A DNA stretch of 64,000 nucleotides from Burkholderia sp. PAMC 26561 (lineage in GTDB: Bacteria > Pseudomonadota > Gammaproteobacteria > Burkholderiales > Burkholderiaceae): contig NZ_CP014315.1 in NCBI RefSeq assembly GCF_001557535.2, positions 806,001-870,000 of the forward strand, given 5' to 3'. A model generated the notes under the pieces. The model was not told where the DNA came from and did no database searches. It saw only the letters and a program-made list of their open reading frames with translations. Below, piece by piece: positions 35,301 through 42,431 of this stretch. The first letter of the stretch is position 1. The number at the start of each line of letters is the position of its first letter. The translations under genes and the position numbers were made by a program.

Positions 35301-35967
35301 GGGCGATCTTGCGTGCCGTCGCAGTGATGGTGCGCTCGATTACCTCGGCCGTATCGATGCACAAGTGAAGCTGCGCGGACAACGTATCGAGCCGGGCGAA
35401 ATTGAAGCGCTGCTGCGTGCGTATCCCGGCGTGCATGACGCCGTGGTTATCGTGCGCGAAGAACAATTGATCGCGTACGTGGCGCGCGGTGCCGAGGGCG
35501 CGCTCGATCAAGCCGCGCTTCTGGATTCGTTGCGCGCCCAGCTACCGCCTTACATGGTGCCCGCCCGCGTGATCGAACTCGACGCGCTGCCGGTTACGCC
35601 GAACGGAAAATGCGACCGCAACGCGCTGCCAGCACCCACGCGCGAGGACCGTTCCGTCGAGTCGCCGCGGACGCCGACAGAACATGATCTGGCCGCGATC
35701 TGGCAACGCGTTTTGCGCATCGAATCAATCGGACGCGACGATGATTTCTTCGCGCTCGGCGGCCATTCGCTGCTCGCCACGCAGGCTAATGCACAGGCCA
35801 ACCTTCACTGGTCGTTGATGCTTCCGCTACGCACACTCTTCGATCAACGCACGCTTACACGCTGCGCCGCGGAGATCGATCGCGCACTTGCCGCACATGG
35901 AAACGCAAATGGACAAGACGCGATAAGCGCAATCGATGCATTACTCGGCGAGCTCGAAGCGCAATGA
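26356..35967 (+). CDS. siderophore non-ribosomal peptide synthetase, three modules (OrbI-like)
   Basis: A 3203-residue synthetase with the order A1-T1 (about 1-605), C-A2-T2-E (620-2115), C-A3-T3 (2150-3200). Visible cores: YTSGSTGTPK in A1, GGDSLAAMQ for T1 (~560), HHSVSDGWS in the first C (~760), FTSGSTGTPKG in A2 (~1222), GGDSILVLQ for T2 (~1620), HHLIVDGVSW for E (~1804), HHLLLDGWS in the second C (~2277, following E so D-accepting), YTSGSTGKPKG in A3 (~2746), GGHSLLATQ for T3 (~3136). Pocket residues by hand: A2 DLTKIGHVG (Asp), A3 DVWHVSLID (Ser), A1 DAEAGGGIS (unassigned; fits modified Orn by context). It starts with an A domain, as in OrbI. The ATG at 26356 was chosen because 26290 is too close to the promoter box. 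The order matches ornibactin/malleobactin synthesis. Confidence 0.9.
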   Translation: MTTHTTRFPTALHLRISALARLAPDAPALTSFSPVETRLSRGELDRRAEHLASRLRAAGVGTEVRVGVCVERSCELFVALLAVLKADGAFVPLDPHHPAARLDWIVSDAGLTHGIVDVAADEMMRQRFAHCLTVSNVRESLSVEVGEDNDEIFVHPRAAAYMIYTSGSTGTPKAVVVEHGPLAAHCDALTAALPIQADDRLLHFASVNFDAAHECWLAPLAAGASIVITDPPPFAPEAALAMINREQVNIAAFPPAYLREFAALAERSGVPASLRVLGFGGEALSKDAFETVRRVFPAVRLVNGYGPTEAIISPMLWPVAPDVTPDLAGDDAYASLPIGWAIGPRVVGIDGAQEAGDVGELLLGGACIARGYHGRAALTAERFIPDASGEPGARIYRTGDRARQRADGAYDYLGRIDDQVQVRGVRVEPGEIAACLRAHPLVHDAAVLADSTDGRTVLTACIVTADALDDATIKAFLEQRLPDAWQPHRYTRLDNLPYTLNGKLDREALRHAVTALVFKTDSNHAAPQTDTERWLAACWQRILSDPLPVGRTDRFFNRGGDSLAAMQLQAAIRSEHNVNLRLDTLFDDPQLDALAALIDSSERESGLVHVALKRLPSMPANASFVDRPASFAQQRFWVLAQTQDAGSAYHIAGHWALRGALDSQALQRALDHVMERHDVWRTTLVENDDGVVMQRIHATLPVRIGHVDLRHLNDALQDEQADLLAQDHAAKPFDLSEGPLLRADLVAFANDSHRLMLAVHHSVSDGWSSRCAFDELAAAYTAFVEGRDPALPMLPIQYADYAQWQREVVGGAEGARQIEFWRKELDTAPEPLALPCDRTRPAERDHRGGRVSLRLGARTSMAVHELAHRVQASPFAVLLAAFDAWLYRLTGATDLVVAVPVADRQRAETAPLIGLFLNTLALRTKVQPLASFEVLLDSVRAASLAAFAHQDVPFDQVLDAVKPPVRRGEEWLRVKFAQQFDTEIKAALPGVSAVATPGPDLAARFDFALDVTVDSRGIELVSAYALDCIDPATAEAWLASFAALVTDAVRDPKLPVALLDCAGTSDVRMRRMLAIEGKDVLSLIAAHAVSTPHCVAAADETTQLTCAELDDASDRVAFALQQRGAAIEQPVVVCIERSVRFVVALLGVLKSGAYAVLLDPAMPSERLAAAAEACGACLALVSKGPRSIANVTVLDIDAIEQDVSLSNAAARRVSPVPHQAAYLIFTSGSTGTPKGVVVSHGALADYVQGMLDELDFAPGASMAMVSTVAADLGHTTLFGALCSGRTLHLLPASCAFDPDRFSQEMRTRNVGVLKIVPSHLHALLDAQRPEDVLPLHALITGGEILPWALVDRIAALKPGCRVINHYGPTETTVGSLACDTSALTQAHSRGQSVPIGRPLPNAYACVLDAFGSCVPAGAIGELYLGGPGVARGYLGRAAATAERFVPHPEASGERLYRTGDRVRLRADGQLDFLGRLDDQVKIRGYRVEPGEVSATLRCIDGVLQAETLAVEHEGRLRLASFVTLHKNSVHTEAALREALAPSVPEYMVPAVLVVMDALPVTPNGKVDRAALREAAATPVSVESDGDAPRGPREETLAAVWKDVLKAERVGRADNFFELGGDSILVLQIIARSRKRGVRFTPKQLFDGPTIAQLATVATSIDTAAAPMASAPVRASTAVLTPAQLRFFALDMPQRGHWNQSVEFDTQTPFDLDAFARAFDALLTHHKIFSQRFVQSAGGSAWSIVRAPKPFDTLPLAATTANDQADSLAQFDALQCTLDITNGPLVCALAAALPDGSTQLYLAIHHLIVDGVSWRILLDDLDAAYRAAIDRRAIQLSPAGTRAQDWAARLARAAREPTSPFAQETSYWCALASSHEDMPLDHPQALATNADAVVFEQTLAADLTRAALNEANAAYRTQTVELLAAALAHAIGEQTGHSSCRIELEGHGREALFDDIDASRTLGWLTSHYPVALDIDALPLGTLTQAKDTLRAVPHKGLGFGVLRHYADAATRNALAAVPRPRVTFNYLGQFDAPRDALLVPHFGGAGCERDPAGPLGNALAIHAYIDTNGARTLKLQWVYAATQFDRTTIEALARRFETILAQIVAACADRLKLQGGGATPGDYPLALKAGLNQAALDRVPHDLRSVDDIYPLSPMQQGILFHSLLAPEQATYVNQLVATLHAPDVQRLRAAFEAAVPRHDILRTSFTPDEAKPMQIVHRQARMSVDLLDWRDHGDNTLESWLAADRARGFDLITPPLMRVTLIQIADDEWKLVWTRHHLLLDGWSTARLFADILRDYIDPPQAQPFSVRAKSRYRDFIAWLAEKDEGVEKAFWLERLARLDEPVLVAKRDVALETGNRTWRATFDANTMSRVTETARRLHVTLNTLVQGAWALALQRVTHQSSVAFGATVAGRPDALPAVDSVLGLFINTLPVITAPSPHREAATWLRELQSDNAAAAEHAHTPLSDIQQWARQGGGALFDTLVVFENYPVDEAWAGRDERALKMRDLRNIEATDFAVTLVIEAGESMTIDYGYDAARMDEKRVTMLHRAFAACLEALVINPHALLGTISIASPEDIVRIAQCNATSRTWPAQQQLPLHRQFERAAKASPDAIALEFADANGELRQMRYGELDALADRVAAALVAKGVKPDTAVALCVDRSFDMVIALMGVLKAGAAYLPIDPDYPPERIAYLLDDAKPAVVLTQAHLRERIEADSARVFTVAELMQDDTAHGLHIGVGAQQLAYLIYTSGSTGKPKGAGNTHGALSNRIAWMQRAYALTDRDVVLHKTPFGFDVSVWEFVWPLSVGAKLAIAAPGDHRDPARLVAAIEARGVTTLHFVPSMLAAFIAYIDDFNVAARCTSLQRIVASGEALAPELVTRAAQLLPNARLYNLYGPTEAAIDVSHWTCSVVDGDAASVPIGHAIDNLQLHVLDAAFNPLPEGAIGELYLGGAGLARGYLGRPTLTAERFVPDPFVAGARLYRTGDLACRRSDGALDYLGRIDAQVKLRGQRIEPGEIEALLRAYPGVHDAVVIVREEQLIAYVARGAEGALDQAALLDSLRAQLPPYMVPARVIELDALPVTPNGKCDRNALPAPTREDRSVESPRTPTEHDLAAIWQRVLRIESIGRDDDFFALGGHSLLATQANAQANLHWSLMLPLRTLFDQRTLTRCAAEIDRALAAHGNANGQDAISAIDALLGELEAQ

Positions 35968-38612
35968 AGACCGGGAACCAAGGATCGACGTTGACGGCAA
36001 GACCGGATCTGCTCTCTCTTGCGGTGCGCTTCGCGCAGTTGCCTGACGCACAACGCAAGGTGTTCCTGGAACGACTCCCGGCTACGGGTATCGACTTTCG
36101 CATGCTGCCCATACCGCCGCGCGCCGAGCGTTCCGCGAGGGTTCCGGCATCGTTCGCGCAGACCAGGCTCTGGTTGCATGCACGCATGATCGACGAGCCT
36201 GCGGCGTATCACATCACCGAGCGGCTGCGTCTCGATGGCGCCCTCGACGAACACGCGCTGCGGCGTTCGTGCGATGCGTTGATTGCGCGTCATGAGGCGT
36301 TGCGTACGACTTTCGCGGAAGGCGCGGACGGTGTATCACAGAGCGTGCGTGCACCCGAGCGCTGCTGCTGGCAGGCATTTGATGTGAGCAGCGTTCCGCT
36401 TGCCGAACGCGAGGCGCGGGCACAGGAACTCGCCCTCGCCGATGAATCCGGGCCTTTCGATCTGGCCCACGGCCCGCTGATGCGCGCGTGCCTGATCCGT
36501 CTCGATGCGACCACGCACTGGCTTGCATTGACGACGCATCACATCGTGTCGGACGGATGGTCGGGGGATGTGGCGCTGGCGGAGCTGGCATCGTTCTACC
36601 GGTCGTATGTAAATGGCGAAGCGGTTTCGCTCGAACCGCTGCCGATCCAGTATGCCGATTACGCGCTATGGCAGCGACGCTGGCTCGATGCCGGCGAACG
36701 TGATCGTCAACTTGAATTCTGGCGCGCGCAACTCGATCCGGCCCGCGACGTGCTGATGCTGCCCGGCGCCGCACCGCGCCCGGCACAACGCAGCGCAGCC
36801 GCCGCGCGTCATGTTCTCAAGCTCGACGCAACGCTCGTGCAGCGTGTCGCGGGTCTTGCGCGTGCGCGGCGCGCAACGCCTTTCGCCGTCCTGCTGGCGA
36901 CGCTCAATGCACTGCTCGCGCGCGCGTCCGGCGAACCGCATATCTACATCGGCGTGCCCGCCGCGAATCGGGAACGTGCCGAGACAGCGGGACTGATCGG
37001 CTTCTTCGTGAACACGCTGACGGTTGCAACGCGCATCGATGCCACGCAAAGTTTCGGGACACTCATCGATGCAACGGCGCAAAGTCTTGTCGATGCACAG
37101 GCGCATCAGGACGTGCCCTTCGAGCAAGTGGTCGAGGCAACGGGCGTTGCGTGCAGTGCGAGCCACCACCCGCTGTTCCAGGTCATGGCCGCGTTCGGGG
37201 CGCGCCGTCCGCTTCCGTCGTTCGCCGATGTTCGCGTAACCGAGTTGCCCTCCGGCACGCCGTTCGCAAAATTCGACCTGACGCTCAACTTCGAGCTCCG
37301 CGACGACGGTGCCATCGACGCCTCTTTCCTGTACGCGCTCGATCTGTTCGAAACCGATGCCATCGATCGTTTCGCGCAGCGTTTCATGGAGTTGCTGTCG
37401 AATGCGCTCGACACGCCGGATGTGGCGGTTGGCGACCTGCAATGGCTGCCGCTTGCCGAACGCATCCAGCTCAATGCCTGGAACCACAATCCGCCCGAAG
37501 ACGACGGGTTCAAGCCGGTGCATGAACGCATAGCCGACCACGCGTGCGCGAGACCCGAGGCGCGCGGCGTAGCAGACATGCAGCGTTCGCTCACGCGCGG
37601 CGAAGTGAACACGCGCGCAGCGCAGCTTGCGCAGCGCCTCGTTGCCGCAGGTGTAAGCGCCGAAATGCGTGTGGGTGTGGCGCTCAGCCGCTCGGTGGAC
37701 CTGCCTGTCGGTTTGATCGCCGCCCTGAAATCGGGCGGTGCGTTCGTGCCGCTCGACCCGAGTCATCCGCGCGAACGCCTCGCGCAAATTCTCGACGATG
37801 CGCAGATCGTCCACATCATCACCGAGCGTGCAAGTCTGTCCGCGCTGCCTGTCTCGGAGCGTGTCCGCGTCTGGCTGGTCGATGACGAAAGCCTCTTCCA
37901 CGATGACAGCACTGCGCTGCCATCCGTTGCACCGACGCAAGCGGCCTACGTGATCTATACATCCGGATCGACGGGCAAGCCCAAGGGCGTGATCGTCGAT
38001 CACGGCTCGTTCGCGTTGCATTGCACGGCGATTGCGAAGCGTTACGGAGCGGGCGAAGACGACGTCTTCCTGCTGTTCCAGTCCGTCAACTTCGACGGCT
38101 CGCATGAAGGTTGGTTCTCGCAGTACATGTCGGGCGCGGCGGTCGCGGTCACCGCGGATACCCTGTGGCCGCCAGCGCTAACCTGCAAGATGATGATTCG
38201 CGAAGGCGTGACCATGACGTATGTGCCGCCGGGTTGCGCGACGCAACTCGCCGAGTGGGCGCTCGCGCATGGGGCGCCGCCTACGTTGCGTTCGCTGACC
38301 GTAGGTGGCGAAGCCACATCGCGCGAGGCCTTCGCACTGATGCGCCGCGCGTTTCCGAACGCACGCATCGTGAACGGTTATGGCCCGACCGAAACCGTCA
38401 TCACGCCGATGCTCTGGATGTTCAATCCCGGCGATGATCCCGCGAAGCTCGCCGACAGCGCATACCTTCCGATCGGCACGCTTGTTGGCGCCCGCACCGC
38501 CCATGTGCTCGATGCACGCCTGAACCCCCTGCCGGCTGGGGTGATCGGCGAGTTGTATCTGGGGGAGAGGGCGTTGGAGTTGCACGCGGATATCTTGACC
38601 GGCCCGCGATGA
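35964..38612 (+). CDS. second siderophore NRPS, first fragment (C and most of A)
   Basis: An 882-residue product that overlaps the first NRPS by 4 bases (ATGA), so the two are coupled. It begins with a C domain (SFAQTRLWLHARM, HHIVSDGWSGD near residue 192) followed by an A domain with YTSGSTGKPKG near 655 and a pocket read as DGEYTGGIT, similar to A1 (both have E and GGI positions) and fitting hydroxyornithine. It ends abruptly in the middle of the A domain: after GELYLG the frame becomes ERALELHADILTGPR and stops. Adding one G to the five-G run at 38561-38565 restores GGEGVGVARGYL and joins the next frame. This is therefore probably one gene, 35964-40942, broken by a frameshift or misread in this sequence. 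Confidence 0.85.
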   Translation: MKTGNQGSTLTARPDLLSLAVRFAQLPDAQRKVFLERLPATGIDFRMLPIPPRAERSARVPASFAQTRLWLHARMIDEPAAYHITERLRLDGALDEHALRRSCDALIARHEALRTTFAEGADGVSQSVRAPERCCWQAFDVSSVPLAEREARAQELALADESGPFDLAHGPLMRACLIRLDATTHWLALTTHHIVSDGWSGDVALAELASFYRSYVNGEAVSLEPLPIQYADYALWQRRWLDAGERDRQLEFWRAQLDPARDVLMLPGAAPRPAQRSAAAARHVLKLDATLVQRVAGLARARRATPFAVLLATLNALLARASGEPHIYIGVPAANRERAETAGLIGFFVNTLTVATRIDATQSFGTLIDATAQSLVDAQAHQDVPFEQVVEATGVACSASHHPLFQVMAAFGARRPLPSFADVRVTELPSGTPFAKFDLTLNFELRDDGAIDASFLYALDLFETDAIDRFAQRFMELLSNALDTPDVAVGDLQWLPLAERIQLNAWNHNPPEDDGFKPVHERIADHACARPEARGVADMQRSLTRGEVNTRAAQLAQRLVAAGVSAEMRVGVALSRSVDLPVGLIAALKSGGAFVPLDPSHPRERLAQILDDAQIVHIITERASLSALPVSERVRVWLVDDESLFHDDSTALPSVAPTQAAYVIYTSGSTGKPKGVIVDHGSFALHCTAIAKRYGAGEDDVFLLFQSVNFDGSHEGWFSQYMSGAAVAVTADTLWPPALTCKMMIREGVTMTYVPPGCATQLAEWALAHGAPPTLRSLTVGGEATSREAFALMRRAFPNARIVNGYGPTETVITPMLWMFNPGDDPAKLADSAYLPIGTLVGARTAHVLDARLNPLPAGVIGELYLGERALELHADILTGPR
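38561..38565 (+). other. frameshift site in the second NRPS
   Basis: A run of five Gs (CTGGGGGAGAGG). One extra G here turns the sequence into L-G-G-E-G-V-G-V-A-R-G-Y-L-D-R-P-A-M-T-A-E-R, the normal A-domain motif seen in the other modules. As given, the upstream frame ends 45 bases later at the ATGA that begins the downstream frame. Confidence 0.85.
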
Positions 38613-40942
38613 CGGCGGAGCGGTTCCTGCCGGATCCGTTCGGTGTTCCGGGCGCTCGGTTGTATAGAACAGGGGACCTGGTGAAGCGCCGTGCCGATGG
38701 CGTGTTCGACTTCATCGGCCGCGTGGATCATCAGGTGAAGCTTCGTGGCTTGCGTATCGAGCTTGGCGAGATCGAAGCGCAACTTGCCGCGCATGATGAT
38801 GTGCGCGAGGCAGTAGCGGTAGTGAACGGCAAGGGCGCTCAGGCAGCGCTGGTGGCATACGTCGAACTGACCGACGAGGCGCGCAAACGGTCCACACGCG
38901 CCAATGCCGCCGAGCTCGACGCGCATCTGCGTCACACGTTGCCGGACTATATGGTGCCGGCGTTCATTGTCGTGCTCGATGCGTTGCCGCGTAATGCCAA
39001 CAGCAAGGTCGATCGCGCTGCGTTGCCCGAACCACAGCGTGTGCAGCGCGCCTATGAAGCGCCTTCGGATGCTTTGGAAGTCGCGCTGGCGAGGATATGG
39101 CGCGAAGTGCTTGGCGCGGAAACGGTAGAACGCGTTGGTCGCGCAGATCATTTCTTCGAACTCGGTGGTCATTCGCTCGCGGCCGTACGAGTTGCGACTT
39201 GCGTCGCCGAGCAGCTTGGACGGGACGTGCCGGTGCGCACGCTTTTCGAGGCGCCGGTTTTGTCGCAATACGCCCAACGTGTCGCGCTTTCCAGACGTGT
39301 GGACGCGATGCTCGACGGATCTGTTCGACAACAACCGACGCCCGATGCCAACGGCATCTTGCCACTGTCAGCCGCGCAGCTCGGATTGTGGTTCCTGTGG
39401 CGTTCGCAGCCGGACAGCGCCGCTTACAACATCCCCATCGCGTTGCGCCTGCGCGGCACGCTTTCCGCCAATGCACTGCGTGAAGCGTTTGCGCAAGCTG
39501 CCGCGCGGCATCCCGCGCTGCGCACGCGTCTTGTGGGACGAACGGGCGGGCATCCGGGTCAGCGTATCGAAGGGTCCTGTCCGGTTGAACTCCGTGTGAT
39601 CGATCTCTCGAACGAACCGTCGCGTGTTGCGCGTGCGAACGAGCTCACGGACGAGGACGCATTGACGCCGTTTGACCTGCTTGAATCATCGCCGCTTTGG
39701 CGTGTCCGGCTTCTGCGACTTGCCGAAGATGATCATGTCCTGTCGCTCGTGATTCATCACATTGTCTCGGACGGACAATCGATCGACCTCTGGCTCGAGG
39801 AAGTCCGCTCAATGTACGTCGGGGTGATATCGGGTTCGCCTGTTGCGCGCGCCTTGCCGATGCCGCCAGTTCTTCCCCTGTCTGCGCCGCAATCACGCAT
39901 TGCGTTCTGGCGCGATGTGCTCGGAACGCTGGACATCGGCTCATCAAGCATCCTGCCGGCGCCCCCATCAGGCCGCGCGATGCAACCGCGCTGGACAGCG
40001 AGCCGTATCGCGTTCGAATTCGATGAAACGCTCATACGCCGAGCCCGCGCGATGTCCGTGGAAGCACATGCGACGCTGCCCATGCTGCTGCACGCCGTGC
40101 TCAATGTGGCGTTATACCGGCTGACGGGCGTGTCCGATCAACCCATCGGCGTGCTTTCTTCAACCCGCGAGCATTCCGGCGATGCCGCGCGTCACGCGCT
40201 TGGCCTCTTCATCAACGCGGTGGTCGTTCGCACGCAACTCGCGGAACGCGATACGCCGGCGACCATCCTCAATGCAGTACGCGACGCAGCGCTTGCAGCT
40301 TACGCGCATGCAGATACGCCTTTCGCCGACGTCGTCGCGGCGTTGCGCGCACCGCGCGAAGGTCTGACGAATCCGCTCTTCCAGGTGATGTTCAACTACT
40401 TGCGCCCGGCTGCAACGATCGCGCGGAGCTGGGCGGGCCTTTCGCTCGAGGGGTTCAACGACGTCCGGCACCATGTGGTCTTCGAGCTGGAGCTGGATAT
40501 TGTCGAACATCGCGATGGACGCGTGACGGGTGCGTTCTCATACGCAAATGAACTGGTCGATGCAACATTCGCCGAGGCGCTGGCGCAAGAGTATCTCCAC
40601 GTGGTGACGAAGTTCGTCGACGCTCCGACCGTTGCCTTGGACGCGGCGAACCGGCGTTTCAAAGCGACATCGAGCGTACCCGAACCATTCACGCTGGATG
40701 CCGAGGCCGCTTCGACAGCACACACGCTCGAACATCTCTGGCGCGACGTTTTCAACGGGCCGCCGCTGTCCCACGACGACAACCTCTTCGAAGCCGGAGC
40801 GACCTCGTTCGATGTCGTGCGGTTTATCGATGCAACCCGTGCAGCCGGTTTCGCACTGACCATTCGCGATGTCTTCGAAGCGCCCAGCATTGCAGGCCTT
40901 GCTTCGAAGGTGGCGTCGAACGTGGAATCGCGCGAACCGTGA
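38609..40942 (+). CDS. second siderophore NRPS, second fragment (A end, T, C, T)
   Basis: 777 residues from the ATG at 38609, which is probably an internal methionine of the intact protein (motif AMTAERFLPDPFG). It contains the C-terminal A subdomain (LYRTGDLVKRRADG, FIGRVDHQVKLRG), a carrier domain with GGHSLAAVR, a complete C domain with HHIVSDGQS, and a final carrier-like domain with EAGATSFDVV, where Ser is present but the usual second Gly is Ala. There is no thioesterase or reductase. In ornibactin synthesis the last C domain is thought to join putrescine; the same release could occur here. This fragment could not make an active A domain alone. Confidence 0.83.
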   Translation: MTAERFLPDPFGVPGARLYRTGDLVKRRADGVFDFIGRVDHQVKLRGLRIELGEIEAQLAAHDDVREAVAVVNGKGAQAALVAYVELTDEARKRSTRANAAELDAHLRHTLPDYMVPAFIVVLDALPRNANSKVDRAALPEPQRVQRAYEAPSDALEVALARIWREVLGAETVERVGRADHFFELGGHSLAAVRVATCVAEQLGRDVPVRTLFEAPVLSQYAQRVALSRRVDAMLDGSVRQQPTPDANGILPLSAAQLGLWFLWRSQPDSAAYNIPIALRLRGTLSANALREAFAQAAARHPALRTRLVGRTGGHPGQRIEGSCPVELRVIDLSNEPSRVARANELTDEDALTPFDLLESSPLWRVRLLRLAEDDHVLSLVIHHIVSDGQSIDLWLEEVRSMYVGVISGSPVARALPMPPVLPLSAPQSRIAFWRDVLGTLDIGSSSILPAPPSGRAMQPRWTASRIAFEFDETLIRRARAMSVEAHATLPMLLHAVLNVALYRLTGVSDQPIGVLSSTREHSGDAARHALGLFINAVVVRTQLAERDTPATILNAVRDAALAAYAHADTPFADVVAALRAPREGLTNPLFQVMFNYLRPAATIARSWAGLSLEGFNDVRHHVVFELELDIVEHRDGRVTGAFSYANELVDATFAEALAQEYLHVVTKFVDAPTVALDAANRRFKATSSVPEPFTLDAEAASTAHTLEHLWRDVFNGPPLSHDDNLFEAGATSFDVVRFIDATRAAGFALTIRDVFEAPSIAGLASKVASNVESREP

Positions 40943-41007
40943 CCGATCAACTCAACCGCCGCGCGCCTTTTCAACGCGCCACCGCAAACCGATAAGGGAC
41001 CTGAGAC

Positions 41008-42381
41008 ATGCAGAGAGACACCGTATTCGATCTGATCGGCGTCGGCTTCGGACCGTCGAATCTTTCACTGGCCGTGCGTCTTGCCGAAGAGGCCGCCACG
41101 TCACGGCTTGCGCATTGTTTTATTGAACGGCAGCCCGAGTTCGGCTGGCATCGAGGCATGCTGCTCGACGACTGCCGCATGCAGATTTCCTTCCTCAAGG
41201 ATCTCGTCACGCAACGCGATCCAAAAAGCCGCTTCACATTCATCAACTATCTGTTCGATCGCGGCCGTCTCAACGACTTCGTGAACCTCAAGAGCTTCTA
41301 TCCGACTCGCGTGGAGTTTCACGACTATCTGCGCTGGGTCGCCGATGCCTTCGAAGAGCGGCTGCATTACGGCGAAACCGTTACATCGATCGAACCGGTT
41401 CATAGCCCGGGAAGCAGCAAGGAAATCGGCGCGCTGCGCGTTTCGTCGTGCGATCGGGAAGGCCGCGAATGGCAGCGCGTCACGCGGGCGCTGTCCGTGG
41501 GTATCGGCGGAGCGGCGCATGTTCCCGAGGCGTTCGCGGCGCTCGGCAGCCACAACGTGATCCATTCATCGACTTATCTGACATCGATCGACCGCGTGGT
41601 CGGCAAGGCCACCGATGCGCCCCGCAAACGCGTCGCGGTGATCGGCGGCGGACAGAGCGCCGCCGAAGTATTCGTGGATATGTCGCGGCGTTTTCCGCAT
41701 GTCGATGCGAGCCTGGTGATCCGCTCGGGCGCGCTCAAGCCCGCCGACGATACGCCGTTCGTCAACGAGATCTTCAGCCCTGCCTACACGGACGTGGTTT
41801 ACGGGCAGTCGAAAGATGGCCGCCGTTCGCTGATCGAGCGGTTTCGCGATACCAATTATGCGGTCGTCGACCGGCCGTTGATCGAACAGATCTACGAGAT
41901 GCTTTACCTGCAAAACGTCTCCGACGATCTCCGTCACCGCCTGCTTGCGAACACCGGGATCGAAGCGGCTGTACGCGCGACGAACGGCCAGATCGAACTG
42001 ACGTTACGCGACAACCTGACAGGACTTGCGCGCGCCGAACGCTTTGATGCGCTCGTACTCGCGACGGGCTACAGGCGCGACACGCATATCGCATTACTTG
42101 ATGGTCTTGCACCGCATCTCGGCGATGCACTCGTGAAAGGCGACGTCGAACGCGACTACCGGCTCGCCACGCCGGAGCATTTCAAACCACGTATTTATTT
42201 GCAAGGCTGCTGTGAAGACAGCCACGGATTGTCCGACACGCTGTTGTCAGTTCTGGCGCTGCGCTCGGATGAGATTGTCGCGTCGCTCGCCGAGCACGCG
42301 GCACGGGACCGGCCGGCCAGCCGGATTCCAGCCCAACAAAAAAACGGGATGAGCGACGGCCGCATGGCTATCGCTCTTTGA
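41008..42381 (+). CDS. pvdA: L-ornithine N5-monooxygenase
   Basis: A 457-residue flavoprotein of the PvdA/SidA/IucD class that makes N5-hydroxyornithine from ornithine using FAD, NADPH and O2. Visible motifs: FDLIGVGFGPSNLSLAV (FAD, N-terminus), MQISFLKDLVTQRDPKS (typical of this family), VAVIGGGQSAAEVF (NADPH, near residue 210) and LVLATGYRRDTH (near 350). It starts 65 bases after the NRPS with AAGGGA before the ATG. Its product supplies both the first and the last residues of the predicted siderophore. Confidence 0.93.
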   Translation: MQRDTVFDLIGVGFGPSNLSLAVRLAEEAATSRLAHCFIERQPEFGWHRGMLLDDCRMQISFLKDLVTQRDPKSRFTFINYLFDRGRLNDFVNLKSFYPTRVEFHDYLRWVADAFEERLHYGETVTSIEPVHSPGSSKEIGALRVSSCDREGREWQRVTRALSVGIGGAAHVPEAFAALGSHNVIHSSTYLTSIDRVVGKATDAPRKRVAVIGGGQSAAEVFVDMSRRFPHVDASLVIRSGALKPADDTPFVNEIFSPAYTDVVYGQSKDGRRSLIERFRDTNYAVVDRPLIEQIYEMLYLQNVSDDLRHRLLANTGIEAAVRATNGQIELTLRDNLTGLARAERFDALVLATGYRRDTHIALLDGLAPHLGDALVKGDVERDYRLATPEHFKPRIYLQGCCEDSHGLSDTLLSVLALRSDEIVASLAEHAARDRPASRIPAQQKNGMSDGRMAIAL

Positions 42382-42388
42382 TAAAACC

Positions 42389-42409
42389 GCGGCCACGAGA
42401 AAAGGCCGC
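42389..42409. repeat. hairpin between monooxygenase and receptor genes
   Basis: GCGGCC, 9-base loop, GGCCGC, in the 50-base gap between pvdA and the receptor gene. There is no T-run, so this is more likely an RNA-processing or stability element than a terminator. Confidence 0.35.
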
Positions 42410-42431
42410 ATTGTGATTTGGAGCGACGGAA

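Noticed and set aside
38609..40942. Second NRPS fragment as a genuine separate gene coupled by ATGA
   Set aside because: It starts in the middle of an A-domain motif and a single added base restores one continuous protein; the ATGA overlap is coincidental.
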